Origin: Solirubrobacterales bacterium
Lineage (GTDB): Bacteria; Actinomycetota; Thermoleophilia; Solirubrobacterales; 70-9
Assembly (NCBI GenBank): GCA_009691195.1
Contig: SHVA01000013.1
Span: forward strand, 1 to 55,491
Direction: 5' to 3'
DNA: 55,491 nucleotides
Numbering within the stretch: the stretch's first letter is position 1; every line of letters begins with the position of its first letter. Of the stretch, positions 44,285-52,984 are shown piece after piece. The notes under the pieces were generated by a model. The model was given only the letters and a program-made list of their open reading frames with translations. It did no database searches and had not been told where the DNA came from. The translations under genes and the position numbers were made by a program.

Positions 44285-46444
44285 TCAGCCGACGCCGCCG
44301 CCGGGCGGGTCAGGCGGGTCAGGCGGGTCAGGCGGGTCAGGCGGGTCAGGCTTGGGAGGGGGCTTCGGCTTCGGGACCGGCTTGCTGTCGTCCGGCGCGT
44401 AGGCGTCGGGCTCCTCGGTGGTGTCCTCGGTAATCGTGCAGCCTCCGTAGGAGCCCTCGCTGGTGCCCGTGCCGCTCGTCGATCCGCAGCTGGAGCTGCT
44501 TGAGGCCGTGGCGTACTTGCCGTAGAAGGGGATCCAGTCCACCGGGTTCTCGGGTGACGGGAACGTCTCGCAGTCGGTCAGCGCCGTGGTCATGAAGTCG
44601 TTCCAGATCTCGGCGGGGAAGGTGCCACCGGCGACCGTGATGCCGTGCACCGAGTACATCGACGTCAGCGCGTCGGGATAACCGACCCAGACCGCCGCGG
44701 CCAGGGTCGGCGTGTAGCCGACGAACCAGGCGTCGTTGTAGTCGTCAGTGGTGCCGGTCTTCCCCGCCTGGTCGCCGCAGCCGGTGTAGGCGGCGACGCC
44801 GGTGCCGCCGATGATGTTGTCCTCCAGGATCTGTGTCACCTCATAGGCGACCCCGTCCGAGAAGACCCGGTTGCTCTCCGGCTCACCGACGTCATCGGTG
44901 TGCCCGTCGGGGAACTCGACCTTGCGGATCGCTATCGGCTTGTGGTGGACGCCTCCCGAGGCGAGGGTGGCGTAGGCGTCGCTCATCTCCAGCGGTGAGA
45001 CGCCGAGGCGGAGGCCGCCCAGCGTTTCCGCGGGAATGCCGTCGAGTTGCGTCTCGATGCCCATATCGTGAGCGGTGTCGGCGACCGACTGCGGGCCCAG
45101 GTCGAGCGCGAGCTGGGCGAAGACGGTGTTGTCCGAGGCCAGCGTCGCGTCATGGAGCGAGACGTTGCCGGCGTAGCTGTTGGAGTAGGTCGATACCTCC
45201 CAGTGGCCGAAGGCGGGGTCGTCCAGGTTGAGCGGCTGGGAGGTGTAGTAGGTCGTGTCGGGATTGATCCCCCTCCGGACGGCGTCGGTCAGGGCGAAGG
45301 TCTTGAAGGCCGAGCCGGGTTGGCGGTGACCCTGGGCGGCGAGGTTGTACTGGTTGTTGCCGTAGGAGCCGCTGGAGGCCATCGCCTTGACATAGCCGTT
45401 TTGGGGATCGATCGCGACGATCGCCGATGAGGGGTCGGTGGAGAGGTAGAGGTTGCTCTGGATCGCCGCTCGGCCCGCCGCCTGGAGCTGCGGGTCGATC
45501 GTCGTGTAGACCTTGAGGCCGCCCTGGCGGACCGTGTTGACGCCGTACTCTTCGATCAGCTGCTGCGCGACGAAGTCGAAGAAGTAGGGCTCGCGGATAT
45601 GCGTGTAGCGGTTGCTCGGGTTGAGCTTGAGGTGCTCCTGCTTGGCCTGCTGGGCCTCCTGAGCGGTGACGCCGGTGATGTCGGTGTGCTCGGCCATCGC
45701 GTCCAGCACCTCGTTGCGCCGCTCCAGCGCCTGGTTCGCGTTCTGGAGCGGGTTGTAAGCGGAGGGCGACTGCGGCAGGCCGGCGAGCAGCGCCGACTGC
45801 GCCAGGTCGAGCTCGCTGACGGGCTCGGAGAAGAAGGTCTCGGCGGCGGCCTGGACGCCGACCGCGGTGCGGCCCTGGACCGTGCCGTAGGAGGCCGAGT
45901 TCAGGTACTGCTCGAGGATCCAGTCCTTGTCGTGCTCGCTCTCCAGCTCCTCGGCGAGCTTGGCTTCCTTGATCTTTCGCTCGAGGTCGCGCTCGGGGTC
46001 CTCGATGTAGAGGTTGCGAACGAGCTGCTGGGTGATGGTCGATCCACCCTCCACCGTCGAGCCCGCCTCGACGTTCTTGACGGCGGCCCGCGCGATGCCC
46101 TCGAGGTCAACGCCGTGGTGCTGGTAGAAGCGGGCGTCCTCGATCGCCACCGTGGCCGTCTGAAGGTCCTCGGAAATCTTCCCGAGCGGGACCGGGGTGC
46201 GCGCCTCGTCGGACTGGATGTAGCCGAGGCGGGAGCCGTCGGCGGCGTAGACGATCGAGTTCGCTCCCTGGTCGATCGGCTTCAGCTCACTGATCGGCGG
46301 TGCCTCAGCGGCGACGCTGAGCACGTAGATGCTGAAGCTGAGCACGACCAGGGCGACGCCCGAGCCGAGCACCACCATGGCGAGCAGAAACGGGTTTCTC
46401 TTGCGGCCGACGCGACGATGACGCCGCCGCGAGCGAGGGCTCAT
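44285..46444 (-). CDS. Class A penicillin-binding protein (transglycosylase/transpeptidase)
   Basis: The 719-residue protein builds peptidoglycan. A basic cytoplasmic N-terminus and one helix (about 20-45) precede the GT51 domain ([13 protein letters not shown] with Glu102, then [12 protein letters not shown]). The transpeptidase domain has S378-K381 in GSAFK, SDN at 437-439 and KTGTT at 562-566. The C-terminus is a Ser/Thr-rich then Pro-rich tail ending in DPP repeats encoded by a 9-nt tandem repeat. The ATG is preceded by TAACCT without a Shine-Dalgarno sequence. Confidence 0.95.
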   Translation of the reverse strand: MSPRSRRRHRRVGRKRNPFLLAMVVLGSGVALVVLSFSIYVLSVAAEAPPISELKPIDQGANSIVYAADGSRLGYIQSDEARTPVPLGKISEDLQTATVAIEDARFYQHHGVDLEGIARAAVKNVEAGSTVEGGSTITQQLVRNLYIEDPERDLERKIKEAKLAEELESEHDKDWILEQYLNSASYGTVQGRTAVGVQAAAETFFSEPVSELDLAQSALLAGLPQSPSAYNPLQNANQALERRNEVLDAMAEHTDITGVTAQEAQQAKQEHLKLNPSNRYTHIREPYFFDFVAQQLIEEYGVNTVRQGGLKVYTTIDPQLQAAGRAAIQSNLYLSTDPSSAIVAIDPQNGYVKAMASSGSYGNNQYNLAAQGHRQPGSAFKTFALTDAVRRGINPDTTYYTSQPLNLDDPAFGHWEVSTYSNSYAGNVSLHDATLASDNTVFAQLALDLGPQSVADTAHDMGIETQLDGIPAETLGGLRLGVSPLEMSDAYATLASGGVHHKPIAIRKVEFPDGHTDDVGEPESNRVFSDGVAYEVTQILEDNIIGGTGVAAYTGCGDQAGKTGTTDDYNDAWFVGYTPTLAAAVWVGYPDALTSMYSVHGITVAGGTFPAEIWNDFMTTALTDCETFPSPENPVDWIPFYGKYATASSSSSCGSTSGTGTSEGSYGGCTITEDTTEEPDAYAPDDSKPVPKPKPPPKPDPPDPPDPPDPPDPPGGGVG
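44305..44349 (-). repeat. Five tandem copies of a 9-nt unit in the PBP 3' end
   Basis: GCGGGTCAG is repeated five times without change on the plus strand and encodes the DPP tripeptide repeats of the PBP tail on the minus strand. Perfect identity suggests recent slippage expansion, so copy number is likely to vary between strains. Confidence 0.9.
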
Positions 46445-46450
46445 TCCAAA

Positions 46451-46456
46451 AGGTTA
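46451..46456 (-). promoter_or_regulatory. -10 box of the PBP gene (leaderless-type)
   Basis: TAACCT on the minus strand ends 6 nt before ATG 46444, in the 9-nt gap after mscS. It is identical in sequence and spacing to the box before the response regulator gene. Confidence 0.5.
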
Positions 46457-47239
46457 GCCGGGAGAGCGTAAAGGGAACTGCAATCCGGCGCCCCGAAGCG
46501 CCGCCTGGGCGCGCTCACGCAGGACGTCCTCGGCGCGTTGCCGGTCCCGCTCCTGCTCGATCGGCGCCTTGACCTCGATCCGGTCGCCCTCGACGGTCGT
46601 CTCGGCCAGCCGCACCGAGGTCACCCCAACGGCCTCGAGCGCCGTTCTGGCCGCTTCGATGTCGCTCGCGGAGCGCACCCAGACCGAGACCACGACAGGG
46701 GCCTTGAGGTTGGCAGCCGAGTGGTTGACGACGACGTCGCCGAGCAGCTTCTCGTTGGGGACGACCAGGAGCCTGCCGTCGCCGCTGTCGATCCGGGTGT
46801 AGGTGAGGGCGATGTCGACGACCCTGCCGGTCTGATCCTCATCAACGGTCACCAGGTCACCGATCCGAACCGGCTGCGTCACCGCGATCACCACCCCGGC
46901 GACGAAGTTTGCGATCACCTGGCGTCCGGCGAAGCCGATGATCACGGCCAGCACCACCTCCGCCGCAAGCACACCCGTCGCCAGCCGCCGGATCGAGGTG
47001 AACTGGCTCAGGGCCAGCGCGACCCCGACAAGGATGATGGTGAGGAAGACCAGTCGCCTGATCAGCCGCAGCCGGGTCCGGGCCTCCCTCGAGAAGACCG
47101 CGGTTTCCATGTCCTGGGTGGCGCGCTCCGCGCGACCGAGCAGGAAGCGGTCGACCCCGATCGCCAGCAGGATCGACACGCCGACCGTTATCGCGGCCGA
47201 GATCTCGTCGCCATGGCTGTTCCAGAAGCTGCTGTCCAT
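46454..47239 (-). CDS. MscS-family small-conductance mechanosensitive channel
   Basis: The 261-residue protein has two N-terminal helices and the pore-lining TM3 region VLAVIIGFAGRQVIANFVAGVVIAV, followed by the beta domain (VRIGDLVTVDEDQTGRVVDIALTYTRI, VVPNEKLL). A C-terminal alpha/beta domain ends the protein. It would release solutes on hypo-osmotic shock, which fits the trehalose genes elsewhere in the window. ATG 47239 is divergent from the PIG-V-like gene. Confidence 0.92.
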   Translation of the reverse strand: MDSSFWNSHGDEISAAITVGVSILLAIGVDRFLLGRAERATQDMETAVFSREARTRLRLIRRLVFLTIILVGVALALSQFTSIRRLATGVLAAEVVLAVIIGFAGRQVIANFVAGVVIAVTQPVRIGDLVTVDEDQTGRVVDIALTYTRIDSGDGRLLVVPNEKLLGDVVVNHSAANLKAPVVVSVWVRSASDIEAARTALEAVGVTSVRLAETTVEGDRIEVKAPIEQERDRQRAEDVLRERAQAALRGAGLQFPLRSPG

Positions 47240-47281
47240 GCGTGGAGGCGGGGGAGCCGTCTGCCAAGATCGCCGCTCGAT

Positions 47282-48587
47282 ATGGCCGAGGCACGATCCG
47301 ACTCCCTCCGGGTGAGCGTAGGGGTATTCATCCTCTCGCGCGGGATCGTGCTTGCGACGGCGGCGTCCGCATATCTGCTGATCGGGCCGATCGGCGTCGA
47401 TGACCCGCCGCTCGAAGGCGGCGCCTCGCCCTTCGTCGGCGGGCCCGGCGAATGGCTGCTCGACATCTGGTCGCGATGGGACTCCTCCTGGTACCTGCAG
47501 ATCGCCCATCTCGGCTACGGCCACGAGTATCCGAGCGCCGCCTTCCCGCCCCTCTACCCCTTCCTCATCGGCACTTTCGGGCACCTCGCCGATCCCCTGG
47601 GGCACTCCGGGGGAGCCTTCTTCCTCGCGGCTCTGGGCATCTCCGCGAGCTCCTACCTTGGGGCCCCTCTATCTCCTCCATCGCCTGGTCACGGTGGAGA
47701 TCGGCGAGCGGGTCGCAACGCTCGCGGTGACGATGCTCGCCCTGTTCCCGATGGCGATCTTCAGCGGCGCCATCTACAGGGAGGGGCTCTTCCTGCTGCT
47801 CTCCGTGGCGGCCTTCTGGTTCGCCCGCAACGAGCGTTGGTGGGCGGCGGGGCTCTGTGCCGCCGCCGCCACGGCGACCCGCTCCGCGGGCCTGGCGCTG
47901 ATCGTTCCGCTGGCGGTTCTCTACCTTCTCGGCCCGCGAGGCGTCGGCGAGGCCGAGCGTCCCTACCTCGGGCTGCCGTGGCGCTCGCAGCCGGGGGAGC
48001 GGACCTACCCGGTCCGCGCCGACCTCCTCTGGGTCTGCGCCGTGCCACTCGGCTTCGTCGCGTTCGTGCTCGCGGCCTGGGCGGGGACCGGTGATCCCCG
48101 CGCGGCCCTCGACTCCCAGCAGAGCTGGGGCCGCGGCTGGGGCGATTTGGCCGGTCTGCCGCTGGGGCCGGTGGCCGGGTTGGTGAACGGCACCGCGGCC
48201 GCGGCCGCGGGCCTCGCGGCGATCGCCTCCGACCCGATCGCGAGGTTGGACCCGACCGGCTACCCCAAGTCGCTGATCAGCGTCGAGGCGTTCGCCTTCC
48301 TGATCGCGGCGTGCGCCGCGGCGGTCGGGGCGCTGCGCCGGCTGCCGCTCGCCTACGGCGCCTACTGCGTCGCCGCGCTGCTGCTGCTGCTGCTGAGCTT
48401 CCCGATCGACGCCGGCGCCGTGCCCCTGCAGTCGCTGCCGCGCTTCGTCGCGGTCCTCTTCCCCCTCTTCATCTGGCTCGCCGTCGTTCTGCTGGAGCGC
48501 GGCTGGCAGCGGGCCGGCGTTGCGGCCTCGACGCTGCTGCTCGTCGCCTACTCGGTCAAGTGGGGCACCTGGATGTGGGTCTCGTGA
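47282..48587 (+). pseudogene. PIG-V-like mannosyltransferase, one frameshift
   Basis: From ATG 47282 the frame encodes a membrane protein with DIWSRWDSSWYLQIAHLGYG and FPPLYPFLIG, typical of PIG-V-like GT-C mannosyltransferases. After codon YLG (about 47660) the homologous continuation ALYLLHRLVTVEIGERV lies in the other frame and runs to the stop at 48587. One extra C in the run GGGGCCCC (47660-47667) would explain it. Repaired, the protein would have about 434 residues. It is either a recent frameshift or a sequencing error. The 3' end overlaps the HAD start by 4 nt, so the second part is still under normal operon spacing. Confidence 0.8.
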
Positions 48588-49234
48588 CCAGGGCGGTCTT
48601 CATCGACGCACTCGGCACCCTGGTGGACCTCGAGCCTCCATGGGAGCACCTTCGGGCGGTCGTCCCCCCCGACGTCACCGATCGGCGCCTGGTTCGCGCG
48701 GTCCGGGGGGAGATGGCCTATTACAAGAAGCACGCGCACGAGGGCACCGATGCGCGCTCCCTGGCCGAGCTTCGCCGGCGCTGCGCCGAGCTGATCTCCG
48801 ACGAGCTCGGGGTCGAGGTGACGGCGGAGGAGCTGGTCGCGGCGGTCAAGATGCGCGCGTACCCCGACGCCGAGCCCGCTCTCCGGCTCCTGGGCGAGCA
48901 GGAGCTGACGCTGCTGGTCGTCTCCAACTGGGACTGCTCACTGGGGGAGGTCCTGGAGCGCTGCGGCCTGCTCGAGCTGCTCGACGGCGCGATCTCCTCG
49001 GCCGAGGCCGGGGCCCAGAAGCCCGACCCGGCGGCCTTCGAGTTGGCGCTCAGAGCCGCGGGTTGCGAGCCGGCTGAGGCGCTTCACGTCGGAGACACCC
49101 CCGAGGAGGATGTCCAGGGCGCCGCGGCGGCCGGGATCCGATCGCTGCTGATCGCGCGGGAAGGCGCGGTCCCGAACGGCGCCGGCGACGCGACCGTGAT
49201 CTCCTCCTTGACCGAGGTCGTGGAGCATCTGTGA
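48584..49234 (+). CDS. HAD-superfamily hydrolase (subfamily IA)
   Basis: The 216-residue protein has a HAD core with a helical cap. Motif I is FIDALGTL (6-13), motif II VVSNWD, motif III QKPDP, and motif IV HVGDTPEEDVQGAAAAG. Asp8 is the nucleophile, but the usual second Asp of DxDGT is replaced by Leu10, as in haloacid-dehalogenase-like members (DAYGT). A classic phosphatase activity is therefore uncertain. GTG overlaps the preceding stop. Confidence 0.9.
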   Translation: MTRAVFIDALGTLVDLEPPWEHLRAVVPPDVTDRRLVRAVRGEMAYYKKHAHEGTDARSLAELRRRCAELISDELGVEVTAEELVAAVKMRAYPDAEPALRLLGEQELTLLVVSNWDCSLGEVLERCGLLELLDGAISSAEAGAQKPDPAAFELALRAAGCEPAEALHVGDTPEEDVQGAAAAGIRSLLIAREGAVPNGAGDATVISSLTEVVEHL

Positions 49235-49235
49235 A

Positions 49236-50492
49236 ATGAGCATCGCTGCGACAGCAACCGTGGGGCCCGGCGGGGGCGTCCCGATGGAGGGCCGCCCCTA
49301 CGTGAGCCTGGGCCCGCGCTTCGTCGCGGCGGTGATCGACAACTCCTTCTGGGCCTTCGCCTTCTTCTGGGTCGCCGCCTTGATCCCCGGCTCCGCTTTC
49401 GAGGACCCAGCGGCGGCCGGGGTGATCGTGTTGATCTGGCTCTCGCTCTGGTTCAACTACTTCGCGTTCTGCGAGTGGCGTTGGGGACAGACGATCGGAA
49501 AGAACGCCATCGGCCTGCGGGTGGTGGGGGTGGACGGCGAGAAGCTCGCCTTCGGCCCTTCGAGCGTTCGCAACGTGCTGCGCCTGATCGACTTCTTCGT
49601 GATCGGCTGGGTGATGATCCCGGCCACCGAGCGCCACCAGCGGCTCGGCGACAAGGCGGCGAGCTCGGTCGTCGTCCGGGAGCCGCGCCGCGCCGCCGTC
49701 CATCGCGCCAGCGGCCCCTCCGCGAGGGCTCCGGAACCCCCGCCTCCACCCCCACCGGCCTCGGCGGCGGCGGGCGACGAGCCATCGCCCGGGAAGAAGG
49801 GCGGCGAGCGCAGGCTCCCGATCACCCCCTGGGATCTCGGCGACACGATCTGGGGCCTCGTCGGCGGCCTGCTGCTCGCGATCATCGTCGCCCCCGCGCT
49901 CGTCCTGCCCTTCGATCACGACCTCAGCTCGCTCGGGGCGATCCTCTCGGCTCAGGCGCTGCTGGAGCTCTCGCTGTTCACGGTGGCGGTCGGGGTGGCC
50001 TCGGCCTGGCGCTTCCGGCCGCCGGCGCCGGCCCTCGAGCGCCTCGGCCTGCGCCCGTTCAAGCGATCGGCGCTGGGCTGGGCGCTGCTCGCGCTCTTCG
50101 GCTACTACGCCGCCGCTGCGATCTTCGCCGCGCTCGTGCTGCAGCCGAAGCAAGAGGACATCGGCGGCGAGCTCGGGCTCGACAACGGGTCCTTCGCGGC
50201 GGCGGCCCTTGCCGTCGTTCTGATCGCCCTGGTCGCCCCGTTCGTCGAAGAGCTGTTCTTCCGGGGCTTCGTCTTCGGCGGCTTCCGCTCCCGGCTGTCG
50301 CTGTGGCCGGCGGTGCTGATCTCGGGACTGATCTTCGGGATGATCCACGCCTCCACCGGGATCACGACGGTGATCCCCCTGGCCGCGTTGGGCTGCGTAC
50401 TCGCCTGGGTCTACGACAAGACCGGGTCCCTGTGGCCCTGCATCTTCATCCACGTCATCAACAACGGTCTTGCTCTGGCGCTCGTGGGCTGA
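49236..50492 (+). CDS. RDD domain - CPBP intramembrane protease fusion
   Basis: The 418-residue protein joins an N-terminal RDD domain with three helices (RFVAAVIDNSF, WGQTIGKNAIGLRVV, RLGDKAASSVVV) to a C-terminal CPBP (CAAX-protease/bacteriocin-processing) domain. The link is a Pro/Ala-rich stretch (about 150-185). The protease motifs are FVEELFFRGF, FGMIHASTG and IHVINN, holding the Glu-Glu and His residues. CPBP proteins cleave or process membrane peptides, and RDD proteins are of unclear transport function. I know the two as separate families; the fusion suggests RDD-guided protease activity. It starts 1 nt after the HAD stop. Confidence 0.9.
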   Translation: MSIAATATVGPGGGVPMEGRPYVSLGPRFVAAVIDNSFWAFAFFWVAALIPGSAFEDPAAAGVIVLIWLSLWFNYFAFCEWRWGQTIGKNAIGLRVVGVDGEKLAFGPSSVRNVLRLIDFFVIGWVMIPATERHQRLGDKAASSVVVREPRRAAVHRASGPSARAPEPPPPPPPASAAAGDEPSPGKKGGERRLPITPWDLGDTIWGLVGGLLLAIIVAPALVLPFDHDLSSLGAILSAQALLELSLFTVAVGVASAWRFRPPAPALERLGLRPFKRSALGWALLALFGYYAAAAIFAALVLQPKQEDIGGELGLDNGSFAAAALAVVLIALVAPFVEELFFRGFVFGGFRSRLSLWPAVLISGLIFGMIHASTGITTVIPLAALGCVLAWVYDKTGSLWPCIFIHVINNGLALALVG

Positions 50493-50603
50493 GCGTTTCC
50501 CGGCTCAGGTTCGCCCCGGAACTTTCGTGAGCGAACGGTTAGCGCCGCGCTCCCTTCGCGTTAAGCGGTCCGCGGTCACGGCGCACGACGCCGCGGCATG
50601 CGC

Positions 50604-50609
50604 CAGAAT
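50604..50609 (+). promoter_or_regulatory. Likely -10 box of the L,D-transpeptidase gene (leaderless-type)
   Basis: CAGAAT ends 7 nt before GTG 50617, matching TAGAAT before hemB and GAGAAT before the WS/DGAT gene in position. Confidence 0.4.
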
Positions 50610-50616
50610 GCTGCCG

Positions 50617-51537
50617 GTGAGCAGGAGGCAATCACCTCGCGCGCTGCTCGTCTGCGCGCTCGGAGCAGCGGTGCTCCTCGTTCCGGCGGCGGCCCAGGCC
50701 GCGCCCACCGCGACGCCGCCGATCACCGTCGAGGTCAAGGGCCCCAAGCAGGTCGGCCTGCTCCGCAAGCTCGAGGTCAGGGGCTCGATCGCGACGCTGG
50801 CGCTGAACCAGAACGTCTTCATCACCGTCCGCGCCAGCGGCCGCAAGCTGTCCACCAAGAAGGTCACCCCCGACAAGACCACGGGCGCCTTCACGGCGAA
50901 GATCCTCGTCAACAGCTGCTGCAACTACGCGGTGACCGCCGAGCACGACGGCGACACCTCCAAGGCCGCTCGCTTCAGCGTCGCCCTGCCCAAGCACCTC
51001 GGCAAGGGCCCGCGGACCAAGCTCTTCAACAAGATGCTGCGCAACGACGGCTACCACATCGTCGGCATCTCCAACCGCAAGACCTGGAGCACCGACCTCG
51101 CCATCCTCGCCTTCCGCAAGACCAACAACATGCGGCGCAACTCGGTCTACCGCAAGTCGATCTTCCGCAAGCTGCTGCTCGGCCAAGGCGAGTTCAAGCC
51201 CAAGTACCAGGACGGCCGCCACGTCGAGGTGGACATCTCGCGGCAGGTGATGGCCTTGATCGTCGGCGACAAGGCCGTTCAGACCTTCCATGTCTCGACC
51301 GGCGGCCCGTCGACCCCGACCATCCGCGGCAAGTTCCGCTTCTACCTGCGCCAGGCGGGCTACAACTCGCACCGCATGTTGTGGTCGGTTTACTTCCGCG
51401 GCGGCTACGCGACGCACGGCTACGACCCCGTGCCGAACTACAACGCCAGCCACGGCTGCGTCCGCAACCCGATCCCGTACTCACTCTTCATCTACAGGTG
51501 GGTACAGATCGGGATGCCGATTTACGTTTATGGCTAG
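50617..51537 (+). CDS. L,D-transpeptidase (YkuD domain), secreted
   Basis: The 306-residue protein has a signal peptide ending AAAQAA. An Ig-like or bacterial-lipoprotein-type beta domain follows (about 35-125), then a YkuD catalytic domain with VEVDISRQVMALIV, the His in ATHGYDP and the nucleophile motif SHGCVR. It forms 3-3 cross-links in peptidoglycan or attaches proteins to it. I start at GTG 50617 because of the upstream box; ATG 50608 adds three residues and is an alternative. Confidence 0.93.
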   Translation: MSRRQSPRALLVCALGAAVLLVPAAAQAAPTATPPITVEVKGPKQVGLLRKLEVRGSIATLALNQNVFITVRASGRKLSTKKVTPDKTTGAFTAKILVNSCCNYAVTAEHDGDTSKAARFSVALPKHLGKGPRTKLFNKMLRNDGYHIVGISNRKTWSTDLAILAFRKTNNMRRNSVYRKSIFRKLLLGQGEFKPKYQDGRHVEVDISRQVMALIVGDKAVQTFHVSTGGPSTPTIRGKFRFYLRQAGYNSHRMLWSVYFRGGYATHGYDPVPNYNASHGCVRNPIPYSLFIYRWVQIGMPIYVYG

Positions 51538-51548
51538 GGCCTGAGGCC

Positions 51549-52359
51549 ATGCGGGTCTTCCTCGCCGGGGCGAGTGGAGCGATCGGCCGCCGGCTGGTGC
51601 CGATGCTGTTCGAGGCCGGCCACGACGTGGTCGGGACATCGCGCTCGCCCGAGAAGGCAGAGGCGATGACAATCCCCGCAAGCCCGACTACGGGCTCACG
51701 CCACGACTTCGCCGCGAGGCCACCGCCACCCTCGCGAAGGCCGCCGCTGCCGTGGGCGCGCGCCGCCTGGTCTCGCAGAGCATCTCCTTCATCTACGCCC
51801 CTGAGGGCGACCTGATCAAGGACGAGGGCGCGCGGCTGATGAAGCCCTCCGGGTCCCCTTTCGATCTGGCGCTCGAGTCGGTGCTGGAGCTGGAGCGGAC
51901 CACCACCGGGCGCCGGGCATCGAGGGCGTCGTCCTCCGCCTGGGCCTGTTCTACGGAGTCGGCACCAACCTCGGCGAGGACGGCTCTGCCGCGGAGGACG
52001 TTCGCCGCCGCCGCTTCCCGGTGGTCGGTGAGGGAAGTGGGGTCACCTCCCTGCTGCACGTCGATGACGCCGCCCTGGCGACCCTCGCGGCGCTGGACGG
52101 CGGCGCCCCCGGGATCTACAACGTCACCGACGACGAGCCCGCCCCGCTGCGCGACTGGCTCCCGGTCTACGCGGAGTCGCTCGGCGCCAAGGCGCCGCGC
52201 CGCGTCCCGGCCTGGCTCGCCAGGCTGCTCGCCGGCCGCTTCCTGGTCGAACAGGCGACCACGCAGCGGGGGGCGTCGAACGCCAAGGCCAAGCGCGAGC
52301 TCGGCTGGCAGCCCCGCTATCCGAGCTGGCGGGAGGGCTTCTTCGACGCCCCCCGCTAG
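51549..52359 (+). pseudogene. NAD-dependent epimerase/dehydratase, broken by deletion and frameshift
   Basis: Three frames carry pieces of one SDR-type protein. From ATG 51549: VFLAGASGAIGRRLVPMLFE with the GxxGxxG dinucleotide site, ending near KAEAM at 51666. From 51668: DNPRKPDYGLTPRLR, then GARRLVSQSISFIYAP, ending near 51910. From about 51912: PGIEGVVLRLGLFYG to the stop at 52359, including HVDDAALATLAAL. Roughly 70-90 residues appear missing at the first junction and one G at the second. A functional protein is unlikely. Confidence 0.82.
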
Positions 52360-52399
52360 GCCCGGTGCCGCGGCCGGCGCGCGCGGCCGGTCCTCTGCC

Positions 52400-52405
52400 T
52401 ACGAT
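52400..52405 (+). promoter_or_regulatory. Likely -10 box of pyrE
   Basis: TACGAT ends 9 nt before GTG 52415; no Shine-Dalgarno sequence is present. The spacing equals that at dcd and ymdB. Confidence 0.45.
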
Positions 52406-52414
52406 GCAGCGGCC

Positions 52415-52984
52415 GTGAGCACCGACCTCGACGCCGCAACCGCGACCCTTCACCGGGAGCTCCGCGAGCACGCCCTGGTGATCGGCGAGGTGACGCTGAC
52501 GAGTGGCGCCAAGGCCTCCTACTACGTGGATGCGAAGCGGGCCCTGCTGAGGCCGGCCGGCTACCGCGCCGCGGGCGAGCTCTGCGCGGCGCTGGCGGTC
52601 GAGAGCGGTGCGAGGGCGGTCGGCGGCCTCACGATGGGCGCCGACCCGCTCGCCTGCTCTGCAATCGGGGCCCAGGGGGGCGAGGGGCTGCTGGCCTTCT
52701 TCGTCCGCAAGGAGCGCAAGGAGCACGGCCTCCAACGCTGGATCGAGGGCCCGGTGCTCGATCCTGGCACCCGTTGCCTGGTGGTAGAGGACGTGGTCAC
52801 CACCGGCGGCTCGACGGTGAAGGCGATCGAGCGGGTCCGCGAGGAGGGGCTGGAGATCGCGGGGGTGGTCTGCGTCCTGGACCGCCTCGCCGGAGGAAGC
52901 GAGGCGATCGAGACCGCCGCCGCCGTCCCGCTTCACGCCCTGGCGACGATCGACGACGTCTACCCGGAGCGGGCCGAAAGCTAG
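52415..52984 (+). CDS. pyrE: Orotate phosphoribosyltransferase
   Basis: The enzyme converts orotate and PRPP to orotidine 5'-phosphate in pyrimidine synthesis. The 189-residue protein has LTSGAKASYYVDAKRALL, GGLTMGADPLA, the flexible catalytic loop with RKERKEHG, and the PRPP motif LVVEDVVTTGGST (122-134). The GTG start fits the family length. It overlaps the convergent WS/DGAT gene by 4 nt and stands alone, away from other pyr genes. Confidence 0.95.
   Translation: MSTDLDAATATLHRELREHALVIGEVTLTSGAKASYYVDAKRALLRPAGYRAAGELCAALAVESGARAVGGLTMGADPLACSAIGAQGGEGLLAFFVRKERKEHGLQRWIEGPVLDPGTRCLVVEDVVTTGGSTVKAIERVREEGLEIAGVVCVLDRLAGGSEAIETAAAVPLHALATIDDVYPERAES

Noticed and set aside
44305-44349. CRISPR-like short repeats
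   Set aside because: The units are 9 nt, directly adjacent, without spacers, and in frame in the PBP gene.
46538-47281. Long plus-strand frame upstream of the PIG-V-like gene
   Set aside because: It is antisense to mscS, which has clear MscS motifs; only the part from ATG 47282 is coding.
50493-50616. A riboswitch (c-di-AMP type) before the L,D-transpeptidase gene
   Set aside because: The region lacks the conserved riboswitch core, and a -10-like box lies right before the start codon, leaving no room for a leader.
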